64,000 nt of DNA from positions 6,995 through 70,994 of the forward strand of contig NZ_JAGFNP010000006.1 of the NCBI RefSeq assembly GCF_017592475.1, written 5' to 3'. This document shows positions 7,923-16,544 of the stretch, piece by piece (position 1 is the first letter of the stretch; the number at the start of each line of letters is the position of its first letter). The notes beneath the pieces are model-generated. The model saw nothing but the letters and a program-made list of their open reading frames with translations. It had not been told where the DNA came from and did no database searches. This DNA comes from Glycomyces niveus (lineage in GTDB: Bacteria > Actinomycetota > Actinomycetes > Mycobacteriales > Micromonosporaceae). A program made the position numbers and the translations under genes.

Positions 7923-9425
7923 CTACTGCCTGTTCGGATCGCTCGGCCGCCAGGGAGCGCCTTGGTCACCGCCGCCAGGCGGGGGGTTGAACCCCTGCTG
8001 GCCACGCGGCGGGCTGCTGTAGCCCTGCGGTCCAGGCGGGGGTCCGCCGTATCCTTGGCCGCCCATCGGGGGGCTGCCGTACTGCTGCTGCATTGCAGGT
8101 TGCTGCTGGTATGCGCCTTGAGGCTGGCCGTCGTTGGGGCCGAACGGACCGCCTTCGGCCGCAACGGCGTTCTTGCGGCTGCGACCACGGAGCACGAGCC
8201 ATACGGCGATCGCCGCGGCAATCAAGACCACTGCGGCGGCCACCACGATGATGGTCGAGAGGTTGGATTCCTTGTTCGCCTCTGCACCGCCGGCGGCAGG
8301 TCCTCCGGTCTCGACACCCGCTTCGGTTTCGGCGGGGTCCTCGGAAGCGGCGTCATCCGGGGTGGCGCCGCTGGCGCCGGCCTCACCCATCGGGTAACCG
8401 AGCGGGTTCTCCGTCACTTCCTCGATGTCCTCGGCGTGGACCGCCTGGTCTGCATTTACGAGGCCGTAGCCGAAGTCCTCATTCCGGTTGCCGCCTCCGT
8501 CACCGGCCGTCTGGATCACGCGCTGGATGACATTGCTGGCGTCGAGGTCAGGGTGCGCAGCCCATGTCAAGGCAGCGACGCCGCCGACGATGCCTGAGCC
8601 CATCGACGTACCGCCGACGACATTCGCATAGAGCTCAGTGTTTCCCAGGGTCGGATCCTGAGGCACAGGAGCTGTCATTTCATCGGCCGGAGCCGCTACT
8701 ACGACTTCCGGTCCTGTGGTGGTGTTGTCAAACCAGATGTCGCCATTGCGGTTGGTACCTGTGACCGTGACTAGGCCCGGCACCAACCCCGGATACCCAA
8801 CCTCACCTGCAGGGTCATTGCCGGCGGACGCGACGATGATCGCGCCCTTATCGATGACATACTGCAGTACTTCGATCTCCTCGCCTGAGAAGCCAGTGCC
8901 GTTGATGACCCAGGGAACGACGAGTACATCCGCCCCGTTGTCAACAGCCCACCGGAATGCCTCATCGTCGCTATCCCCGGACGAACCGAAGTCGGTAGCA
9001 CCCGTGTCCATCCGGATCGGCATAATCGTGGCTTCCGGTGCGACAAGAAGAACTCCGGCTGCAATCGCAGACCCGTGGCCGTCCGTGTCGCCTCGGCCGT
9101 CTTCTTCGTCAGGAAAGACCGTGTATCCCGGCAGGATGTCCTTATCATCGAAATACGGGTGGTCGCCGATCCCCGTATCCATCACCGCAACGGTGATGCC
9201 CTCGCCCTTGGTGGTGTCCCAAGCGGCCGGGGCCTGCACCAGTTCCGGGACCCAGCCGTTGTCGGACACATAAGTCGAATCCTGGGCCAGTGCCGCACCC
9301 GGCGTGGCGGCGACAACGGCCGCTGTGGCCAGGGCGGCGAATCCAGCACCTATGGCGGTGCGGAGTCCGGTTCGGTGCTGCGCTGGTCGGTGTCGCGGAG
9401 GGATTGGCGTGAGAGGTGTGGCCAT
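7923..9425 (-). CDS. mycP: Mycosin 2, membrane-anchored subtilisin-like protease
   Basis: This 500-aa S8 peptidase has a signal peptide (about residues 1-47, ending GAALAQ). Its triad is Asp83 (VMDTGIGD), His117 (DGHGSA) and Ser274, with oxyanion Asn203 (SAGN). The usual GTSMAAP around the nucleophile is GTSMGSG here, so the Ala-Pro part is lost. A membrane helix lies near residues 395-420 and is followed by a cytosolic tail of about 85 residues rich in Pro, Gln and Gly (YGGPPPGPQGY type). A long cytosolic tail is unusual for mycosins. Its place beside eccC and the WXG/PPE-like gene suggests it serves the same ESX system. I chose the ATG at 9425 for the AAGGGG upstream of it and the signal peptide. 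Confidence 0.88.
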   Translation of the reverse strand: MATPLTPIPPRHRPAQHRTGLRTAIGAGFAALATAAVVAATPGAALAQDSTYVSDNGWVPELVQAPAAWDTTKGEGITVAVMDTGIGDHPYFDDKDILPGYTVFPDEEDGRGDTDGHGSAIAAGVLLVAPEATIMPIRMDTGATDFGSSGDSDDEAFRWAVDNGADVLVVPWVINGTGFSGEEIEVLQYVIDKGAIIVASAGNDPAGEVGYPGLVPGLVTVTGTNRNGDIWFDNTTTGPEVVVAAPADEMTAPVPQDPTLGNTELYANVVGGTSMGSGIVGGVAALTWAAHPDLDASNVIQRVIQTAGDGGGNRNEDFGYGLVNADQAVHAEDIEEVTENPLGYPMGEAGASGATPDDAASEDPAETEAGVETGGPAAGGAEANKESNLSTIIVVAAAVVLIAAAIAVWLVLRGRSRKNAVAAEGGPFGPNDGQPQGAYQQQPAMQQQYGSPPMGGQGYGGPPPGPQGYSSPPRGQQGFNPPPGGGDQGAPWRPSDPNRQ

Positions 9426-9529
9426 AGGGTGAGACCCCTTCCGTATGCCGGTCGTTACAGCGCGGTCCGCTCTGTCCCACAAGATACCGGACCGAGCACA
9501 GCCCCATGAGCCCGCGCGGCTTCAGTCGT

Positions 9530-10714
9530 TCAGCGTCGGATCCGGGTGGTTGGAGCGGATTCGTGCAGCCTGGAGTGGAGCCGCCCCGGTAAGTCGCGGC
9601 AGGTGATGCCGGTGATGGTGTCGGTGGCCGGGTCGCCTTGGGGCAGTATGCATGCCGTCGGTTCGGTGGTGCGCTCGACGCAGGGGCTCTCGAGGCGGAG
9701 GGTCGGGGTGGGGGCCTCGGTGTAGGTGAGGGTGAGGGCGTGGAGGCCGGTCGCGGTGGGGTAGGCGGCCCGGTCGTCGTCGGGGGCGGTGGTGGGGAAG
9801 GCGCGTTCGGCGGTGATGCGGCGGGTGCCGTCGAGGGCGGTGCCGTCGTAGGTGAGGTGGAACTCGTCCTGGGTCCAGCGGGTCGCGATGGGGGCGGCGG
9901 CCGGTGCGCGGAGTTCGTAGGTGAGCAGGTAGCGGTAGGTGGGCAGGCCCCCAGGGGTGAGGTAGTCGCAGGAGGCGGCCTCGATGGTGCGGGTGGTGAA
10001 GCCGGGGAAGTCCGGGATGGCGTCGGTGGTCTCGGTGACGGCCTGTTCGAGTGCGGCCCAGGTGCCGGCTTCGGTGTATTCGCCTGCGGGGGCGGCGGGT
10101 GCGGCGGCGGTGCGGGTCCAGTCGCGGACTTCGGTGCCCGCGAAGACGGCGGCGGCGAGGGCGAGGCACCAGACGGCAGCTTCGAGGCCGAAGGCGCGGC
10201 GGGGCCGGGGGGCGGCGCCGAGCCAGGCGCGGGTCTTGGGGGTGGTGGCGATCCAGAGGCCGGCGAAGAGGAGCGGGCCGACGGTGAAGAGGTGGCGGAT
10301 GCCGACGCCGGTGGAGCCGTCGCTCATGGTGTCGGCCAGGGGCATCGCGCTGGGGGTGAGCAGGATCAGGGTCTGGACGACGGCGAGCGCGCCGGCGGCC
10401 GCGAGGTAGAGGCGAGCGCGGGAGCCGCCGCGGGCGAGGCGGATCGCGGCGATGAGGTTCACCGGGACGGCGGGGGCGAGGATCAGGAGGTAGGCGAGGC
10501 CGCGTTCGGTGAGGTCGTTGTCGACGCCGGGCCACGCGTAGGCCTGGACGCCGTGCCAGGCCCAGAGCCAGGTCGCGATGACCGATGCGGTGGCGGCGAG
10601 GAGCAGGAGCCGCAGGACCTGGACGCCCGCCGGGGTGCGCGTGACCGCCGTCTCGGTCGTCCCGTGTGGAGTGGGGACGGGTTCGAGCCCGGGGTTGGTG
10701 AGCAGCGGTTTCAT
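9530..10714 (-). CDS. Multi-pass membrane protein with extracytoplasmic C-terminal domain
   Basis: I do not recognise this 394-aa protein. The first ~210 residues contain five or six hydrophobic helices (for example LLLLAATASVIATWLW and LYLAAAGALAVVQTLIL). A last helix near residue 205 (AAVWCLALAAAVFAGTEV) leads into a soluble domain of about 180 residues. That domain has four or more cysteines (ASCDYL, SPCVERTTEPTACIL, GITCRDL), which suggests disulfides outside the membrane. It lies between mycosin 2 and eccC on the same strand, but a strong hairpin separates it from eccC, so it has its own promoter or depends on read-through. I chose ATG 10714 for the AAGG before it; upstream codons read as out-of-frame sequence. 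A link to type VII secretion is by position only. Confidence 0.75.
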   Translation of the reverse strand: MKPLLTNPGLEPVPTPHGTTETAVTRTPAGVQVLRLLLLAATASVIATWLWAWHGVQAYAWPGVDNDLTERGLAYLLILAPAVPVNLIAAIRLARGGSRARLYLAAAGALAVVQTLILLTPSAMPLADTMSDGSTGVGIRHLFTVGPLLFAGLWIATTPKTRAWLGAAPRPRRAFGLEAAVWCLALAAAVFAGTEVRDWTRTAAAPAAPAGEYTEAGTWAALEQAVTETTDAIPDFPGFTTRTIEAASCDYLTPGGLPTYRYLLTYELRAPAAAPIATRWTQDEFHLTYDGTALDGTRRITAERAFPTTAPDDDRAAYPTATGLHALTLTYTEAPTPTLRLESPCVERTTEPTACILPQGDPATDTITGITCRDLPGRLHSRLHESAPTTRIRR

Positions 10715-10775
10715 GCGGAGCCTTGGTGTCAGAGACGCGAGCCGGATTCGCGTCCGTTCTGACACTAATACGCCG

Positions 10776-10809
10776 CGAGGCCGCCGACCGGTTGCGGTCG
10801 GCGGCCTCG
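10776..10809 (-). terminator. Terminator after eccC
   Basis: A perfect 15-bp stem (CGAGGCCGCCGACCG and its complement) with a GTTG loop lies 22 bp past the leftward eccC stop. Leftward it is followed by a moderately AT-rich TATTAGTG. Confidence 0.65.
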
Positions 10810-10831
10810 AGATCTGCGTCAAACGCAGGTG

Positions 10832-13800
10832 CTAGGCGGTGCCGTTCGGCGGGAGCAGCGCCGTCTGGATCAGCTGCTCGCCGTCCTTGCGGCGGACGAG
10901 CGTGCCGCGGCCCGGAGGCTGCGGGCTCGGGCGGAGCTTGCCGAAGATCGCGCCTTCCTCCTTGCGGCCGCTCATGAGCAGGCCCGGGGACTCGAGCTGC
11001 TTGATCTGGCCCACGATCGGGTCCATCATCGCGCGGGACGCGCCGGAGGCGCGGCGGGCGACGATGACGTGGAAGCCGATGTCGCGGCCCTGCGGGATGA
11101 GCTCGGCGATGGCGGTCATCGGGTTCACCCGCTGGGCCACCATCTCGTAGTCGTCCACGATGAGGTACAGGTCCGGACCAGTCCACCAGGACCGGTCGCG
11201 CAGCTGCGCCGGGGAGACGTCGTCTCCGGGGAGCCGCCGCTCGATCGGGCCCTTGAGGTTCTTGATCGAGTTCTCGAACTGCTTGCCCGACATGGCGTAG
11301 TCCAGCAGGGTCGGCTTCGAGATCTCCTCGAGCATGCCGCGCCGGTAGTCCGCCATGATGACCTTGGCCTCCTTGGGCGAGTACGTCGCCTGGATCTGCC
11401 GGGCGATGTGCCGCAGGAGGTTGGTCTTGCCGGACTCGGAGTCGCCGAACACGAGCAGGTGCGGCTCGGCCTGGAAGTCGAGGTACACCGGCTTGAGCCC
11501 GGCCTCGTTGAGGCCGATCGGGATGCCCGGCTTCGAGCGGTCGACCGCCTGGAGGAAGTCGGCCGCGTGGAGCTGGCGCGGCAGCAGCCGCACCGGCGGG
11601 CAGGGCGCGAAGCGCCAGGCCTGCTTGACCTTCTTGACGAAGTCCTCGACGCCGGGCTGCAGGTCGTCGCCGTCGCGGATCCCGTCGATGCGGGGCACGC
11701 CGGACAGGAAGTGTAGCTTCTGGAGCGAGAGGCCGCGGCCGGGGCGGTTCTTCGGCACGTTCGCCGCCGCCTTGCGGTCGATCTCGGACTCCATGTTGTC
11801 CGAGAGCTTCAGCTCCAGCTTGAGGCCGAACATGTCGCGCATGTTCATGCGGATGTCGCCCCAGCGGGTGCAGGTGACCATGACGTGCACGCCGTAGGCC
11901 AGACCCCGGTTGCCGATGGCGCGGACCTGGTCGACGAACGGCTCGAAGTCCTCGCGCAGCGTCATCCAGTTGTCGATGACGAGGAAGATGTCCCCATAAG
12001 GGTCCTCCTGGAACCGCCCGTCGGCCTTCATGCGCCGGTAGGAGCCCATGCCGTCGATCTTGTTGTCCGTGAAGAACTTCTCGCGCTCGTCCAGGATGGT
12101 CGTGACCTCCTGGATGGTCCGCCGCACGCCCTCTTCCTCCTGGCGGCCGAAGACGCCCGCGACGTGCGGAAGGTCCTCGATGCCGCGCAGCGTGCCGCCA
12201 CCGAAGTCCAGGCAGAAGAACTGCACTTCGCGAGGCGTGTGGAGGAGCGCGAGCGAGCCGATGAGGCCGCGGAGCATCGTCGACTTGCCCGACTGGGCGC
12301 CGCCGGCGATCGCCACGGTGCCCTGGGCGCCCGAGAGGTCGACGACGAACGGGCTGCGGCGCTGCTCGAACGGGCGGTCCTCCTCGCCGAGGACGGCGTG
12401 CAGCTTCCCGTTGAGCGAGAAGCCCTTCGGGGACAGGCCGCGCACCGGGTCGGCTTCGAGCGTCGGCAGCAGCTGGTCGAGCGTCGGCGGCTCGAGGAGC
12501 GGCGGGAGCCACACCTCGTGGGCCGGACGGCCCATGCCGAGGCAGTTGTTGACCATGACCTCGAGATCCGAGAGCTTCTCGTTCTCGTCGTCGGCCTCGG
12601 TCGCCTCCAGCACTTCTTCGGGCTCCTCCTCGACCTCGGGCTCCGGCGGGAGCTCGACGAATCCGGGGAGGAAGCGCTGCACCTTGTGCTGCACGGCCGC
12701 GATGCGCTCGGCGCGCGAGGCGACGCGTTTCGGCGGCTTGTAGGGGCCACCGACGTAGGCGGCGCGGAAGCGCACCAGGTCCTGCGTGCCGACCTGGAGG
12801 TACCCGTGGCCGGGCGCCTGCGGCAGCTCGTAGGCCGCGCCCGAGCCGATGACCGTGCGCGACTCCTGCGCCGAGAAGGTGCGGAGCGCGACGCGGTAGG
12901 AGAGGAAGGTGTCGAGGCCCTTGAGCTTGCCCTCCTCGAGGCGCTGCGACGCGAGGAGCATGTGCACGCCGATCGAGCGGCCGATGCGGCCGATCTGGAG
13001 GAACAGGTTGATGAACTCGGGCTTCGCGACCAGCATCTCGGAGAACTCGTCCGCGATGATGAGCAGCGTCGGCATGGGATCCATCGCCTGCCCGGCCTTG
13101 CGGGCCTTCTCGTACTCCCAGCGGTTCGTGAAGTTGCCGGCGGCGCGCAGCACCTCCTGGCGGCGCACGAGCTCGCCTTCGAGCGCGTCGGCCATGCGGT
13201 CGACCAGCTCGATCTCGTCGGCGAGGTTCGTGATGACCGCGCTGACGTGCGGCAGGTCGTCGAGGGCCGCGAAGGTCGCGCCGCCCTTGAAGTCGACGAG
13301 GATGAAGTTGAGCTCTTCAGAAGAGTGCGTGGCGATCAGCGAGCCGATGATGGTGCGGAGCACCTCCGACTTACCCGAACCGGTCGCGCCGATGAGCAGG
13401 CCGTGCGGGCCCATGCCGCCGACCGCGGACTCCTTGAAGTCGATGTCGACGATGCCGCCGTCCGGACCCGGGCCGATCGGCACCTTCAAGTAGTCCTTGA
13501 TCGGCTTCTCGCGCCAGTGCACGGCCGGGTCGAGCGCCGCGGCGTCGTTGAAGCCCAGCATCTCCGGCAGCGACGACGGGTTCGCCAGCGGCGACTGGTC
13601 CTCGTCCCCCGACTCGGTCTTCCCGGCTGCGCCCTTGAGCGTCAGCCGCCACGGCGCGAGCGAGCGGGCCACGCCCTCGGCCTGGTTGTACGACATGCGG
13701 TCGGGCTTGCCGAGCACGCGGCGGCGCCCGGCCTGGTCGGTGTAGATCTCCTCGACCGTGACGTCGTACAGCTTGATCTGCGGACCGGGCTTGCGCGGCA

Positions 13801-14863
13801 GGTAGCCGGAGAAGTCGAAGACGGTCACGCCGGCCATGCCGTCGGCGGCGATGATGCCGGTCGGATCGACCTCGCCGCCGTCGAGGATGACGACCAGGTG
13901 TGCCTGGCCCTCACCCGCGGTCGCGCCGGGCGACCACGCGCCGCGGCTCGAGAGCTGCTCGCGCAGCGAGTTCTCCAGCTGCGTGGTGGTGCTGTAGAAC
14001 ATGCGGACCGGTCCGGCCCCGTCCTCGGCGGACGGGTGCTGGAGGTGCGGCAGCCACTTCATCCAGTGCCACTCGGCCATCCGCTCGTTGTCCGCCACGA
14101 CCGCGACGATGAAGTCGTCGGGCGAGTGCAGCACGGCGGCCTGGACCAGCTGGGCACGCAGGTTGTCGACGACGAGCGCCCGGTCGCCGCGCAGGACCAC
14201 GCGGGCGGCTTCGGTGTACTTCATCGAGCGGGGGATGTCGATGACGTTCGAGTGGGCGGCCACGAAGCGGCGCAGCGCCATCGAGGTCATCGGCTCCAGG
14301 TCCTCGACCGGCTTGGTCTCCGGCGGGACGAGCTTCATCGTCATGCGCTGCTTGCCGACGCCCACGCGGATGTCCAGCGCGTCGTCGTCCTTCGCGCGCC
14401 GCTCCCACATGCGGCGGGAGCCGACGAGCGACCACAGGGCCTTCGGGTCGGGGTGGCGCCAGCGGGCCGCGCGCCACTGCCGCTCGGCGCCCTTGCGGGC
14501 GCGGCGGCGCACCTGATTGAGGTAGCGCATGTAGTCGCGTCGGTCGGCGTTGAACTCGGCCTTCTTCTGGGCGCGGTTGCCGCCCATGCTCGTGGCCATC
14601 ATGCCGACCATGGAGATGCCCATCATGGCGCCCATGGCGATGCGCAAGGTGTTGTTGCCCCCGCTGCCGCCGCCGGTCGTGCGGCTCATCATCATCATCG
14701 CCATGGCCGCGGCGCCCGCGAGCATCGGCAGGATCATCAGATACTGCGTGATGTTCTTGGGCTGCGGGTCGGGCATGTCCGGCGGCGACTCCAGGAGGAT
14801 GTCACCGCGGGGGGCCTGCGGTCCGCGCTTGCGCGGAGGCCTGCGGAAGAGTTTGGTCGTCAC
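10832..14863 (-). CDS. eccC: Type VII secretion ATPase EccC (fused EccCa-EccCb)
   Basis: This 1343-aa motor has two N-terminal membrane helices (about residues 38-60 and 72-94, Met-rich), a regulatory DUF domain, and three FtsK/SpoIIIE ATPase modules. Their P-loops are GATGSGKS at 492-499, GGAQSGKS at 854-861 and GDSESGKT at 1140-1147. Walker B-type strands are LLIIADEF (600-607), IFLVIDNW (959-966) and LYLIVDDY. An acidic linker (about 740-765) joins the EccCa and EccCb halves, which are separate polypeptides in mycobacterial ESX-1 but fused in many other systems. EccC binds WXG100 signal motifs and drives export through the EccBCDE membrane complex. The GTG start at 14863 has AAGGA about 8 bp upstream. 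It is divergent from eccD across 232 bp, a likely shared control region. Confidence 0.96.
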   Translation of the reverse strand: MTTKLFRRPPRKRGPQAPRGDILLESPPDMPDPQPKNITQYLMILPMLAGAAAMAMMMMSRTTGGGSGGNNTLRIAMGAMMGISMVGMMATSMGGNRAQKKAEFNADRRDYMRYLNQVRRRARKGAERQWRAARWRHPDPKALWSLVGSRRMWERRAKDDDALDIRVGVGKQRMTMKLVPPETKPVEDLEPMTSMALRRFVAAHSNVIDIPRSMKYTEAARVVLRGDRALVVDNLRAQLVQAAVLHSPDDFIVAVVADNERMAEWHWMKWLPHLQHPSAEDGAGPVRMFYSTTTQLENSLREQLSSRGAWSPGATAGEGQAHLVVILDGGEVDPTGIIAADGMAGVTVFDFSGYLPRKPGPQIKLYDVTVEEIYTDQAGRRRVLGKPDRMSYNQAEGVARSLAPWRLTLKGAAGKTESGDEDQSPLANPSSLPEMLGFNDAAALDPAVHWREKPIKDYLKVPIGPGPDGGIVDIDFKESAVGGMGPHGLLIGATGSGKSEVLRTIIGSLIATHSSEELNFILVDFKGGATFAALDDLPHVSAVITNLADEIELVDRMADALEGELVRRQEVLRAAGNFTNRWEYEKARKAGQAMDPMPTLLIIADEFSEMLVAKPEFINLFLQIGRIGRSIGVHMLLASQRLEEGKLKGLDTFLSYRVALRTFSAQESRTVIGSGAAYELPQAPGHGYLQVGTQDLVRFRAAYVGGPYKPPKRVASRAERIAAVQHKVQRFLPGFVELPPEPEVEEEPEEVLEATEADDENEKLSDLEVMVNNCLGMGRPAHEVWLPPLLEPPTLDQLLPTLEADPVRGLSPKGFSLNGKLHAVLGEEDRPFEQRRSPFVVDLSGAQGTVAIAGGAQSGKSTMLRGLIGSLALLHTPREVQFFCLDFGGGTLRGIEDLPHVAGVFGRQEEEGVRRTIQEVTTILDEREKFFTDNKIDGMGSYRRMKADGRFQEDPYGDIFLVIDNWMTLREDFEPFVDQVRAIGNRGLAYGVHVMVTCTRWGDIRMNMRDMFGLKLELKLSDNMESEIDRKAAANVPKNRPGRGLSLQKLHFLSGVPRIDGIRDGDDLQPGVEDFVKKVKQAWRFAPCPPVRLLPRQLHAADFLQAVDRSKPGIPIGLNEAGLKPVYLDFQAEPHLLVFGDSESGKTNLLRHIARQIQATYSPKEAKVIMADYRRGMLEEISKPTLLDYAMSGKQFENSIKNLKGPIERRLPGDDVSPAQLRDRSWWTGPDLYLIVDDYEMVAQRVNPMTAIAELIPQGRDIGFHVIVARRASGASRAMMDPIVGQIKQLESPGLLMSGRKEEGAIFGKLRPSPQPPGRGTLVRRKDGEQLIQTALLPPNGTA

Positions 14864-15095
14864 AGAGGGTCCTTGTGCTCACCGGGGGATGCGCCAACCA
14901 CGGGGACGCTTGCTGGCCGTAACTTGGGCGCTGTCGTATAAATGTTGTAAGTGCGCTCTGTCGAGTATCGCACTAACAGGGTAATGGCGCAGCGCCACCT
15001 TTGCCGGTACGCCCACGCCGGTCCCCCCGCCGTTGCATGCGGCATTTATCCTTGAACGGTCCCCCGATCACCGACCCGACCCGGAGGTTCGCACG

Positions 15096-16499
15096 GTGAG
15101 CACCAAGTCGGCCACTCTTTCTAGGGTGACGATCGTCAGTCCCCGCACCAGGATCGACCTCGCGCTGCCCTCAGACGTCCCCCTCTCCGACCTGCTGCCC
15201 ACGATCCTGCACCAGGCGGGCGAGTACTACATCGACGAGGCGGGCGACAACGGCGGCTGGATCCTCACCCGCCTCGGCGAGGAGGCCCTCGACACGGGCC
15301 ACTCCTGCTCGCAGCTCGGGATCACCGACGGCGAGATGCTGTACCTCAACCCCGCCGACGCCGCCAAGCCCGAGGTGGTCTTCGACGACATCATCGACGC
15401 GATCGCCACCGCCACCGAACAGCGCGGCAACCGCTGGGACCACTTGGCCACCAAGCGGTTCAGCGTCGGCGTCGGCACCGCGGCCCTGGTCGTCGGCGCC
15501 ATCACGATCCTGCTGACCGGCCACCTCGCCTCCGCGATCGTCGGCCTCTCGGTCGCCGCGATCCTGGTCGGCGCCTCGGCCCTGCTCTCGCGCGCCGTCG
15601 GCGACTCGCGGGCGGCCACGTACTTCGGCGTCACCGCGGTGCTCTACGGCGGCGTGGGCGGCCTGCTCATCGCCGACCGGCAGAACACCGGGCTGTTCGA
15701 CCTCGAAGGCCCGCACGTGCTCATCGCGGCCTCGGCGATCCTGCTGTTCAGCGTCCTGTCCATGGTCGCCGTCGGCGACATGGCGTCCGCCCCGGTCTTC
15801 ATCGTGACGATCCTCGGCGCGATCGTGCTCGGCATCTCGACGGCCCTGATGATGGCCCTGGGCGACTCGGCCGCCACCGCCGCGGCCATCGCCGCGCCGC
15901 TGGCGCTGGCGATCCTGCCGTTCGCGCCGTCGCTGTCGCTGACCATGGCGATGGTGCCCACGCCGCAGCTGCCGACGACCACGGAGGAGCTCAAGGAGGG
16001 CGACGCCGAGGCCATCGACGGCAAGCGGATCCTCAAGCTCTCCGAGCATGCCGGGAACTACCTCGAGGCCCTGTACTCGTTCGCGGCCGTCGTCGGGCTC
16101 GTCTCCTCGGTCGCGCTCGCGTTCTCAGGCGAGATCCCCGGCCTCATCCTGTCGACGATCATCTCGCTGGTGCTGCTCAGCCGGTCGCGCACGGTCGAGG
16201 ACCGCGCCGCCCGCATCGTGATGCTCACCGGCGGCATGGGCGGCCTGACCGCGACGCTCGCGGCGATCTTCGTGGCGAGCCAGGACAGCATCCTGGTGCG
16301 CCTCACGGTGATCCTCGGGGCGCTCACGCTGCTGACCCTCATCGCGATGGTCTACGGCCTCGCCGTGGCAGGCAAGAAGATCGCCCCCACCTGGGGCCGC
16401 GCCCTCGACATCATCGAGGCGCTGCTGATCGTGTCGATCCTGCCGCTGGTCGGCTGGGTCTGCGGCCTGTACACGATCGCCCTGGCACTGCGCGGCTAG
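15096..16499 (+). CDS. eccD: Type VII secretion integral membrane protein EccD
   Basis: This 467-aa protein has an N-terminal ubiquitin-like (YukD-type) domain at residues about 8-90, then roughly eleven hydrophobic helices from residue 124 to the end. That is the EccD plan. EccD forms the bulk of the inner-membrane pore complex and its cytosolic ubiquitin-like domain contacts EccC. I chose the GTG at 15096 because CCGGAGG lies 8 bp upstream; a frame open from 15033 lacks a ribosome binding site. It begins a rightward operon with eccB 45 bp downstream. Confidence 0.93.
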   Translation: MSTKSATLSRVTIVSPRTRIDLALPSDVPLSDLLPTILHQAGEYYIDEAGDNGGWILTRLGEEALDTGHSCSQLGITDGEMLYLNPADAAKPEVVFDDIIDAIATATEQRGNRWDHLATKRFSVGVGTAALVVGAITILLTGHLASAIVGLSVAAILVGASALLSRAVGDSRAATYFGVTAVLYGGVGGLLIADRQNTGLFDLEGPHVLIAASAILLFSVLSMVAVGDMASAPVFIVTILGAIVLGISTALMMALGDSAATAAAIAAPLALAILPFAPSLSLTMAMVPTPQLPTTTEELKEGDAEAIDGKRILKLSEHAGNYLEALYSFAAVVGLVSSVALAFSGEIPGLILSTIISLVLLSRSRTVEDRAARIVMLTGGMGGLTATLAAIFVASQDSILVRLTVILGALTLLTLIAMVYGLAVAGKKIAPTWGRALDIIEALLIVSILPLVGWVCGLYTIALALRG

Positions 16500-16544
16500 C
16501 GCCCCGGTCCCCTAGTCCCTCGACTCCGAGAGAGGCGAATTCGA

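Noticed and set aside
9522..12512. A 996-codon leftward open frame antisense-phase to eccC and its neighbour
   Set aside because: Arg/Pro/His-rich mirror sequence; the eccC frame with three P-loops explains the region.
11885..14941. A 1018-codon rightward open frame across eccC
   Set aside because: Composition is typical of the reverse strand of a high-GC gene (Asp/Arg/Val/Leu) and it has no ribosome binding site or domain.
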